DNA from: Perkinsus olseni
Lineage: Eukaryota; Perkinsozoa; Perkinsida; Perkinsidae
Length of the DNA stretch: 64,000 bases
Direction of reading: 5' to 3'
Assembly: GCA_013115135.1 (NCBI GenBank)
Contig: JABANP010000013.1
Coordinates: 62,001 to 126,000 of the forward strand
Under the pieces are notes generated by a model that was not told where the DNA came from, ran no database searches, and worked only from the letters and a program-made list of their open reading frames with translations. The position numbers were made by a program, and so were the translations under genes. Shown here piece after piece: positions 31,623 through 42,985 of this stretch. Positions within the stretch are counted from its first letter, which is position 1. Every line of letters begins with the position of its first letter.

Positions 31623-34431
31623 TTAGTGGAACGCAGACCAACTCACCAAAGTGAAGATGGAAAACCACCACGACTTCGAGCTTCCAGCATCCCCAGCGAT
31701 AGCGTCCGAGTCCGGCAGCCATTCGAATGCCCACAAAACCGTTGCGCGCGTCTGATGATGGGAGAGACAGCATACATCTACCAAAGAGCCGAGCATAACA
31801 CTGCGCCACTTCTCGAGCCCAACACACAGATAGGCTTCAATGTCGGAGAGCGTGAGAGAGGGAGTACGATACTCTTCCTGACACCCTTTCTATCCAGTAC
31901 TCACCTTTTCGAAGTTGTTATTGCTGAGTAAATAAATTAAAACTCGGCGACTTTCCCGATCTTGCCGTGCCGCAATGCCCTCCATGTTCTCAACATCGTA
32001 TCTGAGACTTAGTGAGACGAGAAAGAAAGGCATCTCAAGGGCCATACCCGTCTTGCTCTCTAATGGTCGCGAGCATCTCGTACGGGACGGAACCTTCAGA
32101 ACTGATAGCCTTTGATAGTTCCGACCATCTCACGTAGGCGATCTTGACGGCGAGACCGTTGTCGCCTCCACGTCTAGGGATGAGAACAAACAGCAATGGA
32201 AGAACATAGCTTCCCCGGAGCTCGGTATGCATTAGGGGTTCCCAGCCTCCTTTCAGATGACTACTGCTGAGTGGCTTCAATGTTAAGATGATGAGAAAAA
32301 TCAAGCGAACGGCGCAGCTGTAGCTTCACGGAAGTCGTATCAAAAGTGAGAAATGCTCAACGGGATGTGTCTGCCGTCATATCATTCCTTCCCCCTGGCG
32401 GAGGCTGCATCAGATCGGACTTGTTATTCTGGACACAGGAGCCTTCACTGGTTCTGCTGCATCATAGTTTGCGGTGCGAGCGCCTTCTTCGGGCCAACAC
32501 TCGCGTGCGGCATACGTCGTACAGTTTAGCGTTTCCCTTAATCTCATCTGCGATCGCGGAATCGTCAACGTTGCCGGATTCATCAACAATTTTTGGCATT
32601 TTTCCTTCTTTGATCGGTGCCACGGGTACAAATTTAGCTGAGGAAAGGCTTGAGCCGAGATGTATAGCGCCGACTGATGACGACGACTGGCTTAGTACTG
32701 CGCAGTACAACGGTTCACCCCGCTCAGCCGCGATTTTCTGTCCGAATGTCCAGCTCTCCTGGCATCGGCATGGCGGCCTCGTGATCGGCATCGGCCCCAC
32801 CCTTCCAAATCGACCCTCCGTCTGGCCCAATTTTCATCGTCAAACCCTCATTTCTCGCCGGTGGGACCACGAGCTAAGTCGCTCACACCGCAGTGAAACG
32901 CCCTTTAGACACTGCCATTGGCGACGTCGAGGTCGAGAGGAAGTGGGCGTACGTTCTTCTTACCTTCTCATGAGCAATAGCAAATCACCACTAGGCAGTT
33001 CCGTGATGTCAACAACATCGAAGCTATCAACTGGCTGAAAAGACTTCGTTGTGTGGACTCAAGGGAAGTATCACAGCCTGCCTCCACGGAGAACTCCGCT
33101 GCTTGCTTCTTCACCATATTATAGGACCATATCGGAATCGTCCCATGACCACCTTCAGGACGTCCACAGAGTACCAATAGGATGCCTTCGTCCAGATCTG
33201 TAAGCAAGGGCGACTACATTCACTGCGTGGATCACATTATAGTACAGTCAAGTCCTTCAGTGAAGAAGCTTTCAAGCGTGGTACCAGCGAAGGAAATTTC
33301 ATCCGGGACGCTTATGTCCGCGCGAGAAGCCTATAGCCCCAAGCTTGCGTATTATATCAATAATGGGAAAGATGATTCATCGTGAACTTTGACGGCATCA
33401 GCCGTTAATGGAAGGCTGATGGTTCTGGTCCAAGTCCATTGGTTGGGAGCAAGTCTTCCTATCGGACCTTTGTATTGAAGGGGTCCAGGACCCGTACTCC
33501 CGGGGCACCTCCCAACGTCCCTCCCCAGATCCACCACCTCGCTCCGACTGGACGTAACGCCATTGGGGAATCTGATAGACACGCTGGCCAGTGCAGACGG
33601 GCCATAGGACGAGACGCGCTCGCTCTCGTGATAGTACCCCACGAGTTCACCACTCCTGATTCCACCAACGTACAACCGGGCGCCATCTGCGTAGTGGCCG
33701 TCTCCGGCAGCTGCTAAGCCTCCAAAGGATTCTGAGAGCTATGTTAGTGAACCCCATCATGAATAAAACGACCCGCAAAGTTGGCAACAGCATCTTGCGG
33801 ATACGCACGACCACCCGACCCTCATCCCCTACTACTGGTAGTTGCAGTTGAGTTGTCCACTAGAGAGGAGCCATTAGCCGCCTTCATTTCGTATAAGGCC
33901 ACCTCACCAATTTTCAACGTCGACCCATCGTCTCCGTGCTGCGCTCGGAATTTAGTAAAGTACCTGATCGAAACCAGAGTAGCCACATGAACACCTCAGA
34001 TCCGAGTTACCGCGCTACCCTTTTTTATCCAAAGCTAGAAGCTGCGTCCCATCCGACGATACCGTTAAAGAGGTCAAACCTCCAAAAAGGTCGCCTCGTG
34101 TATCATTCTGTTGTCGTAAACGTAGACTGAGGAAGTGCCGTAGTATGCCTGAAAAGCAGCATAATGGGCTGCCCCCTTCTTTGACAAGAAAATCTCCTAG
34201 GAAAAATTCACCTACGGTGTCCACTGGAGATTAAGTGACCGGTCGTTACGTCCCCCCCATGTGAGCGCATCATCGCGGCCACCCAGCATTACCAAAACGT
34301 GAATGGAAATCGGTTGTCCCGAGCTCAGCGCCTCGCTTCAACGGCACCCTCTCCTGCGCGATCGCAAGATTTATCTGTGCCTCGGCCACCCCTGCCAGGA
34401 AGCATATGATGTGGCGAAGTTGGATAGTCAT
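31623..34431 (-). CDS. Secreted esterase-like-activity-of-phytase domain protein, copy A
   Basis: A multi-exon minus-strand gene. ATG 34431 starts a signal peptide (TIQLRHIICFLAGVAEA). Exon 2 has the family's opening motif FGGLTSLTVSSDGTQLLALD. Later exons carry YADGARLYVGGIRSGELV, VSIRFPNGVTSSRSEVVDLG, TFGQKIAAERGEPLYCAVL, DVVDITELPSGDLLLLMRR, YVLPLLFVLIPRRGGDNGLA and YDVENMEGIAARQDRESRR followed by IYLLSNNNFEKV. The last exon reads QTRATVLWAFEWLPDSDA and ends in a hydrophobic tail (WWFSIFTLVSWSAFH). The order matches the phytase-like beta-propeller family (FGGLSGL..., DxxELxxGxLLxLxRR, DNxEGIAxRxD, LSxNNF, TxLxxFEW). The hydrophobic C-terminus may be a GPI or membrane anchor. It is the most diverged of three clustered copies and looks intact. 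Substrate is unknown; family members are linked to phosphoester hydrolysis, which is inference here. Confidence 0.75.
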
Positions 34432-35163
34432 AAGAAGTCGCACCGGCAGAGTAGCATTCTGTGACAAGTCGTACGGTAGAACTATCAAAGTCCGATTGGC
34501 ACCTTCGTGATACCATTCCCAAGTTTATCACACAATTACCAGGAACGTCTCGCTAGGCCCTATCGAGCAGCGCTGCGGGAGGTATGGTAGAGGGTGTTCC
34601 AAAACCACGTGAGACTCACTTTTGATTCGCAAGTTTTGAATACGCGAGAAGCAGGGCCGGGTGCGACTTTCGGAACCAAATTTTTAGTCTCTTCTTTAGT
34701 CTCGGAGATCATGCCCATCGTCCCCAGATCAACGGCAACTGTTTCCCTCGACACACAATGTATATCATTCACTAAAATCCCGGTCTACCGTCCGCGAGCT
34801 CGCTTAACATTGGGAAGAGGGCTCGTGTCGCGAATCGATCAGCTGGGGAGAAGGCACTTCTGCCTGGCGGATATCACTGCGCGCAACAGATTGTAGTAAG
34901 AGTAGAAGCAGTCGAGCCTGCCAGGGCCGGCCCATGCAGGGGCGCTGATATGTTAACATTCGAGCGGCGATAATGACAATAAAATGAGGCCTTGAAAGGT
35001 TCTAGTAAAGGTCACCCCCATCGTTGGGAATACGAGACTACCCGTCCCAACATGAGGAAACCTTACAAGTCGACGTTGCTAGAGACAATAATTCAGGCTG
35101 AAGCCAAACTTCATCTGGAATCCCTGCACAGCCCGGCTGTTAGGTTATGTCAATGCTCATCCT
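34432..35163. other. Spacer between phytase-like copies A and B with a coding relic
   Basis: A minus-strand frame at 34560-34772 reads GTMGMISETKEETKNLVPK and FKTCESK before a GTGAGT splice-like site, so an exon relic is possible. It overlaps the second copy of the 25-nt repeat (34618-34642). No intact gene is visible. Confidence 0.35.
34618..34642 (+). repeat. 25-nt dispersed repeat, copy 2
   Basis: Matches 23625-23649 with about one mismatch (ACTTTTGATTCG then AAGTTTTGAATA). Confidence 0.6.
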
Positions 35164-38153
35164 TCAGTAGTAGGTGGACGGGACAATATAGATTAAGAAG
35201 AGTATCAAAGAGTATGAGGTGGGGGAGGTGGCCAGTGAGGGTACAGCAGTAGTGGTCGGCGGTGGTGTAGTGGTGCCAGCAGCAGCGACCCACTCGTATG
35301 TCGACAATAATGTCTTCTGTCTGACCTAAGGAGTATCACGATCGTGTTCAATCGCAGTGCAAGCGCAACGCACTTCGTTGTAGTTGTTATCGCTGAGGGT
35401 ATAAACAAAGGTTCGTCCAGTCGTCGGATCCTCTCGGACGGCCAACGCCTCTTCGTTGTCGATATTGTACCTAGTATTTAGGCTTCACCACTAGAGAGAT
35501 CAATGAGAGGACAACAAGTTGCAGTCACAGATCAATAACAGCGAGAGGGGACAAGTAAGGAAAGTCCCCTTTATAAAGGCTATTGATTCAAGAGAGTTAG
35601 ATCGTGCACGACTGTAGACCCTTCCGTGTAGGTAAGGTGAAGCAATGCCTCACCGATCCAAGGCCTTTGGGCATAATATCCTAATATATGCTTCTCAGGG
35701 CGGAAGCAGGTATCCGCTGAGATTCATCCCGGGCCCGGCCTTGTCGAGTTCCCTTCCGCGGCGAGCGCGTGTTGCCTGCGTTTTGTGCTTGCGTGCCGTG
35801 AGGCTGGCCTCATGTCGGAAACAGGTTCCCAGCCTCAATTCAAGATTGAGTTTTTCTTGAAACCACCGTAGAGCGGAAGGAAGTTGTTTACCTCGTGTCC
35901 AGTCTGCGATGGGCGGGCGGACACGGGAAAGTCTATTTTTTGCGGTTGCCCCAGCCCTAGGTCGCAGTTACCGCTTCGTACTAGAACTTTAGCGCATCGT
36001 AGGTCACAAACCACCCATGTAAGAATTGGCGGAGGGGAGTGTAGAGAGCTGAGAAAGTCTATGATCTGCAACTCACCCGTCACGAGTCCGAACTTCGGCA
36101 ATTATTTGTGGGTTCAAAGTCCCTCCAACAGCCATAGCCTGGTCTAGCTCCCCCTTCGTAACATAACCAATCCTCATTCCATTACCCTCAGTGGGGACGA
36201 ACCTAAAAGGGTGGCTCGTCAGTACAAGACACGGTCGCTGAACAGCTCACCGTCTAAAGAGTATCATCATGTCACCACCATTCAGCTCCGCCATATCGGT
36301 GGGATGGAACAAGTCATCAGACTGAAATTGAAAATTCTAGATTGACCAGCTAAGTAGTGCAGTGCCGTTCGCAGCCGGAAAGAGGGATGCAAATCTTCAC
36401 TGTAAACGACACAGACAATCCAATTGGACTACCTCAAGATAAAAGCGTTTGACATCTTCGGAGGTCTCATTATAAGCCCAACCAGGAAGGACTATCCTCC
36501 CTTGTGGGTCAGTCGTGGGGGCCGAGGAGTTGGAAGGCTCCTCACACAACATTAGTAGTAGTCCGTCGACGCCCGCAGTGGGACCTGATGCAACTTGAGA
36601 TGCCTACGAGGTCGAGGTCAACTCTCCAAGATACGTTGCTTGAGTATTGCTTCCAGTCCTCCGTTACTCGGACAGTGCGCGAACAGATACGATACGTTCA
36701 GCCGAGTGCTCCTTCGTGACTCAACTCCGTTGGGGAACCTGAGAACCATGTATATGATACAAGCCCCGGTCGGCCGTGTACCATCCATCGCCTACTTCAG
36801 CACTCGGTGATCCCCTTCATAACTCACGTAAAGCTCACCACCGCCTCCGCCCTCGTAATAGCCGTTGATGGTCAAACCTTCTGCGTCACCTACAAAATTC
36901 GTGCCATTAATATACAGCATCGTCATAGAGAAACTACTCCGACTGAGCCGTCGTGGAACTACCAACATGTAAGTTCATTGCTCAGGGTTGTTCACCACAG
37001 ACGGAGGTCCTCGCGGGCCTTATCGATCGGATATCACATACGGCTGAATTCCTCTTTACTATATCAACAACCCTCATTTCTCGATGCCAGGAGGTGGCAG
37101 TGGAAGCCTGCCATCGGCAGGATTAGCCCGTCAAACTGCAGCTCGTCGAGTACCATTCCGAACTGAACTCAATTATCAAGCCATCGTTTAGCGTTGATCA
37201 ATGGCCGTAATGCGGCGGCCGCGTTGTTCATCTCATTATCTACCGCATATTCGCCCATTCTTCGCCTATCAGTCAGACTACCCTCCCGCAACTCGATACA
37301 TGAAGCCTCAGTTCTCTAAGTGGAACTTTGACCAACATCCACGATCTGACCACCTTCCAACTGTGTCTTTGACTTATGAGTTAGGACGGTTTTCACCAAG
37401 GGCCTCTGATGGGTATTGCAAGTTGCCGCCGCCGCCGCGTGAATCACAAGTACAATGCAGCCATTCTCTCGGAAAAGACTCTTATCACCGATAAGTTATC
37501 AGCCTCGTGAAATCGTTCAATGCGAATACTGTCGGTGATATCGGAGCAACAGCAGCAAAGTGAAAGAGAGTGATGAGCTCACCTTGGCCGCCAGTGCCAA
37601 ACGGTATGATGTACCCTTGAGGATCATGCATGGGGTATATCCTCACCTCGGTTACGTTGTACTCTCCGTCGGCAGTCAAAGACCCAAGGCTCATGTCTTC
37701 AAACGCCCTGACAACTAATAGTGTTTCCCAGTGCCCAGCGCCACCCGGATATCCGCCACCCTCTTAGAGGACCTACCCTCTGTCAGAGATGGCCAGCAGT
37801 CCCGAACCATTCGGTGCAACAATGATCGAGCTAAGCCCACCAAAACGGGAACCGTTGGTGGCGACGTCCTGCAGTCTCAGTGTCTGCATGTGCTTCAAAG
37901 TGCCTAAGAAGACGGCTAGAGAGAACTGTCAGAGCTCAGCCCTGGAAAGATTCAGGTTGATGAGGACATTTTTGGTGGTAAACGGGCACTATGCGAAGTC
38001 GCCAATGGCTCTCTCACCTTTAGAAGAAGTGATGGTATCCTCCCTGCTCCCGTTACGCAATGGCAACTCCCACTGGTTGAGATGCACAACAGTGCTCTGA
38101 CCTGCTGCAGGTGTGCACAGTAGTGCCACCAAGAGGGCCGAGCTAGGAGACAT
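35164..38153 (-). CDS. Secreted esterase-like-activity-of-phytase domain protein, copy B
   Basis: ATG 38153 starts a clear signal peptide (MSPSSALLVALLCTPAAG). Exon 1 continues VVHLNQWELPLRNGSREDT and splices to exon 2 with LRLQDVATNGSRFGGLSSII, then APNGSGLLAISDRG. Further exons contain EYNVTEVRIYPMHDPQGYII, AEGLTINGYYEGGGGGELYV with SYEGDHRVLK, FPNGVESRRSTRLNVSYLF, GLEAILKQRI, FHPTDMAELNGGDMMILFRR and MRIGYVTKGELDQAMAVGG. The last two read YNIDNEEALAVREDPTTGR with VYTLSDNNYNEV, and QKTLLSTYEWVAAAGTTTP, ending in a Thr/Pro stalk and hydrophobic tail, stop at 35164. The product is predicted secreted and possibly surface anchored. Exon order parallels copies A and C; several exons are nearly identical to copy C. 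I see no break, so this copy is the best functional candidate of the three. Confidence 0.78.
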
Positions 38154-38251
38154 GAATGACAAACCTTTCTAATCAAAGTTCTCTCGACTCAAAAGGGAGT
38201 AGGCATAAAGGTCAGCTGAGGTCAGCTGTGGTCAGCTGAGGTCGAACTGTA

Positions 38252-38833
38252 GTGTCTTCGGAATACACGTCGAGAGCACTAGGTTGGAGAGTAGGATCCG
38301 AGTGGGATACGAGTATGAAATCGGCGGACCTATCCAACACCTTACTAGAAGACTCCCTAAAGTGGAACCTCCATGTTCATTCCGTAGCTTCCAGACTGAA
38401 AAGACCGAGCATTCATGTATGGACTCTTGGACCCCTGTTTCCGTGTGATCACGGAAATCGATTCAGCGAAGATAATGATCAGAGAGATCACCTTTTGAAG
38501 ATGCGCAACAGAACGCAGCAAGAAATTTCCAACAAGATTTCACGAGACGATTCGATCCACACTGGGAGGCTAAATATCCTTTCAAGTGTTACAGCTCATC
38601 TTCGGTCCAATCTTCCCGTAGAAGACAGCAAACTAACTGGGCACAACAAAAGAAGGAAAGGAGGCGCGTCAGCGAAGAAAAGTAAACCTTTAAGAGATTG
38701 GACATTGAGAGATGAGATCTTTATGGCGATACCTCGAACCCAAAGATCTCTCTCTCGATTATGCGGCAACAATACGCCCTCGAGTGCGCCAAGAAAGCCA
38801 CCATCACAAGTCCTCCCCAAAAATTCACCGTAA
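38252..38833 (+). CDS. Hypothetical ORF, 193 codons, unrecognised
   Basis: Uninterrupted frame beginning MSSEYTSRALGWRVGSEWD, basic overall with a lysine-rich stretch (NKRRKGGASAKKSKPLRDW). No signal peptide, span or domain is seen. It lies head to head with copy B (ATG 38153). An overlapping minus-strand frame (38596-38991) is equally open, so the coding strand is not certain. Confidence 0.22.
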   Translation: MSSEYTSRALGWRVGSEWDTSMKSADLSNTLLEDSLKWNLHVHSVASRLKRPSIHVWTLGPLFPCDHGNRFSEDNDQRDHLLKMRNRTQQEISNKISRDDSIHTGRLNILSSVTAHLRSNLPVEDSKLTGHNKRRKGGASAKKSKPLRDWTLRDEIFMAIPRTQRSLSRLCGNNTPSSAPRKPPSQVLPKNSP

Positions 38834-38965
38834 GATATATTAGCAAGCGTGAGTAGTATCACTTCGGCAACAGGAGCCCGGCCCCTAGACGAGGCAAGGA
38901 GCCGAAACCGAGCTGGCACTTTGGAAGCTCGAGTAAAGAGAGTCGGTAATGAGATAAACGGAGGA

Positions 38966-39352
38966 CTAGCCGAGACCATGATCGAAGTCACAGCGCATCA
39001 GAAGTGCGAAAAGCCGTGAACCAATACGGGCAGCTATATAATAATAATCTGGCACAGTGCCTGTAGCGGTCACATAAGAACCTTCAACCACCAGCCATAC
39101 GGATAGCCGTTGGTGATAGGATATCCGAGCAGGGAGCATATCACTAAGCACAGGAATGGATCCCAATAGAATGAACTCCTGCAGGAGTGGTGACACGACA
39201 GTAGCAGACGAATGTGACGGCGTCTTGAGGTCGAGAAGGGCGAGAATAAGACTGAAGGCCAGAACCCTATATTGAATGCTTAAAGCCAGCGGCACTACGC
39301 TGCACAAAGGGCGCTTGAATGTTTTCAATAGCGGACAGATGAGATGGTACAA
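38966..39352 (-). CDS. Hypothetical hydrophobic ORF, 128 codons
   Basis: Reads hydrophobic stretches such as VLAFSLILALLDLKT and ATVVSPLLQEFILLGSIPV, compatible with a membrane protein or exon. No family is recognised and no splice partners are evident. It may be chance. Confidence 0.2.
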   Translation of the reverse strand: MYHLICPLLKTFKRPLCSVVPLALSIQYRVLAFSLILALLDLKTPSHSSATVVSPLLQEFILLGSIPVLSDMLPARISYHQRLSVWLVVEGSYVTATGTVPDYYYIAARIGSRLFALLMRCDFDHGLG

Positions 39353-40399
39353 GACTCGTACTCTCTCGCCGATGTCGTAGGCTACGCCGTCGGCAGGTCA
39401 CCAGCGAGTGACTCACGACTTCCCCGCAGCTGTTTGGGGTACGCGAGTGCATATAGCTGATCTAATCGGGCGAGCAGACTTCACCAGTAAGCCGCGCGCG
39501 CCATCGCGGTTGGGATGAAGGCTTGGTCGTGAAGCCAGGACTCCTTGCGGTCTATGGTGTTCACTAATGGTGGAAGTTATCACGCGTGGTCAATAAGGCA
39601 GCGTGAAGTTGTTATCTCCGCTATTGGTACTCAATCACTCGATCATTCTCGTAGATTTCTCTTACCTCCTAGGATACCCTTCGATTGTTGTTGCGCCTTG
39701 TTAGTAGTGGACGGGTTACACTAGGCAGGCGGCCTTATCCGCACGAGGCTCTTCTTCAAACCTGAGGCCATAACCTGTGTCACTAAATTACGCGCTCGAA
39801 CATAAGCTACGTGACCAGTATCTCTACCTGAGGAGCTGTATGATGTACAGCATGAGAGGGGATCCGAGGAATACTGGTGTGACGACAGGCTGCATCTAAG
39901 AGGGGTAACGTAGCCATTCAACTGAGCGAGTACTTATGTGATCATTCAGCAACCTCTTTCAACGGACGCATCCACTGCAAAGTCCCCATCATTTCGAATA
40001 CGGAGGGCGTGCAACGTGGCGGATCTGTAAGATGCCGACGGCGTCCTCTTTCCCAGGGTGAAGCAGGCTCGGAGAGAACTGCATGAAGAATGATACAGCG
40101 GAATCGGTATTGGCATGGACGATCAAAAGTGTTACTAAGGTTGATATTCTCTTAGGATAGATATCGTCAGTGGCAATTTGCCATCATAATTTATGGTCCA
40201 TGAAAAGATACATGTGCGTATCATCTGGTGGGCGTATCAAGATGGGACCACGCCGCGACGGCCTCGAAGCTGCGTGATGTCGAGTCGACATTGTCGACGG
40301 TACACTTCCTTGTTTAGCAAACGACAGAAGCTAAACTCCTAGCTGATTTCTCCCAGATTTTTGAAAGGCGTGGACATCTTACCGGCCAAACAGCACTAC

Positions 40400-40575
40400 T
40401 AAGTCTGAAATGGAAATCAGTCGTCCCGAGTCGGTATGGGACTCGGGATACCCGAGCTCAACGCCTTCCCTGAAAGGCAATCTCCCCTATACGATCACAA
40501 TATCAATCTGTCCTGTGGTTATCCCTCCTACGGACAATACAAAGAGAATGAGGAGAAATGCTAGTCATAGGAAGC
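40400..40575 (-). pseudogene. Relic of phytase-like first exon (copy A type)
   Basis: On the minus strand a leader-like segment (LILFVLSVGGITTGQIDIVI) is followed by a TAG stop, then GRLPFREGVELG and, in another frame, GTTDFHFRLSS. These line up with the first exon of copy A (AEAQINLAIAQERVPLKRG, AELGTTDFHSRF). The in-frame stop and an apparent small insertion show decay. Confidence 0.55.
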
Positions 40576-41589
40576 CTGTACCATGCAGTAACAAGGTAAA
40601 CTGTTAACGCTCATTCCTAGGAGAGTCCCAGCTCGCTGCCAAGTCGCCTGGCGGCCCCGAAGTTTATCAGACAATCGCCCAGCTCGTTTCATTCCGAACA
40701 GCCCTGCAAAAAATATAATACTTCAGTGAATGCCTGTTGGAGGTCTCAAAGTATCGTTCCCTCACTCCTGTTCCCACTACTCTCCCAATTAACAGCAGTC
40801 AGCAGAGCACTGTGCACAACAATCGATAGGAATAGCAGAAGCAGTAGGGCTGACTCTCATGAGTTGATAATGTGCAAGCCCCCAAGTGGTTTTGGAGTTA
40901 TAACAATGAATGAGAAGACCCTTTCCGTGAGGGGCCGGGGGACTGCCCGTCCCGACTAGCGAGACCTTACAAGTGGTCTAGTAAAATCGATGCCGCTTGA
41001 AAGAAAATCTTGAAGATGACAAGTGGCTCCTCAGTATAGTTACGGAAACCACACTAAGTGCTGTTGCTACGGCCACTCAGTCGCACTCACCCATCCAGCG
41101 GCTGAGGACAGGTTGACAACCTGAGGTTGTCAGTCACATTTTCAATACCAGAAAATCGAGAGACCGATAAAAATTGAAAAAAGTACTGTTTGAAATGAAG
41201 TATGGTAGATGGCTAGGGAGGGCACAGCCCCAGTGGGTGGAGGTGTAGTGCTGCCAGCAGCAGCGGTCCATTCAAAGATCGATAGTAATGTTTTCTGTCC
41301 AACCTGAATAACGAGACTGTGATGACGAAACTACTTGTGGAGGACAAAGCCCACTTCGTTGTAATTATTATCACTGAGGGTATAGATAAAAGTCCGTCCA
41401 GTCATCGGATCCTCTCGGACAGCCAACCCTTCCTCATTATCAATATTGTATCTATCACTATATTCAACGAACACGGAGCGGCTGGCGAGACTGCTGCGAT
41501 AGCAGCTCCGGCCGCCGAATAGTTTCTCAATGACAGACAGTGCGGATTATGCAACTGTTAATTGACGGAAAGAGGAGAGAGTCCGGCAC

Positions 41590-41994
41590 CAATCTCACTG
41601 AAGCGCAACGGGAGCAGTCTCAAGACTACAGCTGAACAACGAGGGCGACGTTCTGGAGGCAGAGGAATTCACTCCCAGTGTGGGAGTCTGGGATCCACGA
41701 GGAGATTTCCCAGCCAATGTCTCCAAATTCCCCAAGACGAAAGGTCAATTTCAGTACCATACTTCGGTACTTCAAGATTCTGAGGGAATAATCGTTCAGG
41801 ACTATCGATTAGTCCTCATCAAGTGTCGATCTGATTTGAGAACTCAACATCCGAATTACGGCCGAGTTCAGGGAAGAAAGGAAAAAGACGGGCAATGGTT
41901 CAAGTGTAATGTCTCCGCGGAGGAACTCTTGAATGCGGTCGATTCTTCTTGGAAAAAAAACTCACCGCGACTCGTTATGAATCACAACTTGTGA
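41590..41994 (+). CDS. Hypothetical plus-strand ORF inside copy C intron
   Basis: Opposite to copy C, a frame open from a stop near 41607 reads LNNEGDVLEAEEFTPSVGVW, then FPKTKGQFQYHTSVLQDSEG and KEKDGQWFKCNVSAEELLNA, ending LVMNHNL at 41994. Composition is protein-like and hydrophilic. No Met near the start and no family recognised; it could be an exon of an inserted element. Confidence 0.35.
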
Positions 41995-42154
41995 TCGATA
42001 TAATGTTGCACTGCACGAGAATTGTAAGCCCACAATCCTCTGCGATACACTTCGTCACGTAAATGGAAGATGCCGCGCCCGTAGACGAAGCACTCCATCC
42101 CGCGTCGGGCTGTAAATCATCAAGATATCGATGAAACATGACTCTGGTCATGGG

Positions 42155-42183
42155 CTCAGGGCTCAGGGGCCCTGAGCCCTGAG
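42155..42183. repeat. Near-perfect 29-nt palindrome
   Basis: CTCAGGGCTCAGGG and its exact complement flank one central base, giving 14-bp arms. Direct copies of CAGGGCTCAGG flank it on both sides. Three 13-nt direct repeats of GCGATCCGCGTTA follow at about 42254-42292. It lies inside the expanded intron of copy C. Confidence 0.85.
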
Positions 42184-42548
42184 TCAGGGCTCAGGTCATG
42201 CTCAAAGGAGTATGCAGCTTCATTGGTCTGAGACGTGCGCCTCAATTTGGCATGCGATCCGCGTTAGCGATCCGCGTTAGCGATCCGCGGTAGCGGCCCA
42301 CAGAGGGGTTCGTATTGACTGCCGTGCTATACTCACTCTCTGAGCATTCGCCTCTCTATCCGGGGTCGCCGCAGACTCCCTTGCCATTCTCATTCTCTGA
42401 ACATCTCATTCCTATGAGTCATAACTTGGCTTCGCGCTGCGGCTTATATAAACTGAGCCGATAGCACCGATAGGCCCCGTGAGGGGCACCGACAATGTCT
42501 AAGAGTACCACCTTCCACATATCAGCCAGAGTGGAGCCCTCTTACTAG

Positions 42549-42985
42549 GTGAGACTTCTACGCCTCGATGCAGATGCTCTAAGCTATCCACATCGAAGTT
42601 TCATGATGAAGAGTCTTGTGGATCCCTCGCCTATCCGAGCCTCTGGTTGGGGAGGACATTCTCACATGGGTGAACGTGAACCTCCAATGCGCAAGAAGAA
42701 GTCCTCGAGAATTAGCCAAGGTCTGGTGCACACCGGACAAAATACTACACCGGAAGCAAAACGAGTATGGGAGCTAGTTCCTCCATTTCCAGAATTTCAC
42801 TCTCGTCGACCAGCCGGAGTCCATCGTTGTCGAGAGGCGTAGGGTTCACGGACAAGAGAGGTACCAATCCGGAACGGATTGGTGCAATCCGTCTTCAATA
42901 CCAAGACGGAACGGTGAGGGAACCTCACAAATACAATGCTGCCAAGCTCATAGATTTCAAGTTTGCGGCGGATCGCCAGCTGTAG
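42549..42985 (+). CDS. Hypothetical plus-strand ORFs inside copy C intron
   Basis: Two overlapping frames: one reads SPIRASGWGGHSHMGEREPP and TPEAKRVWELVPPFPEFHS (to 42842); the other reads DKRGTNPERIGAIRLQYQDG and KYNAAKLIDFKFAADRQL (to 42985). Together they may be one reading frame with a shift or intron. They share the strand and position of the ORF at 41590-41994, so all may belong to one inserted unit. No domain is recognised. Confidence 0.3.

Larger units (their letters stand above)
38154..41141. other. Spacer between phytase-like copies B and C with relics
   Basis: About 3 kb with no intact gene of recognised family. It contains a 193-codon plus-strand ORF (38252-38833), a 128-codon minus-strand ORF (38966-39352), a broken exon-1 relic of the phytase-like family (40400-40575) and a short sequence shared with an intron of the P2 gene (about 40133-40146). 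A direct repeat GGTCAGCTGAG/GGTCAGCTGTG occurs at 38212-38242. Confidence 0.45.

Noticed and set aside
32346..33038. 230-codon plus-strand ORF
   Set aside because: Overlaps minus-strand exons of phytase-like copy A with conserved motifs; judged a shadow.
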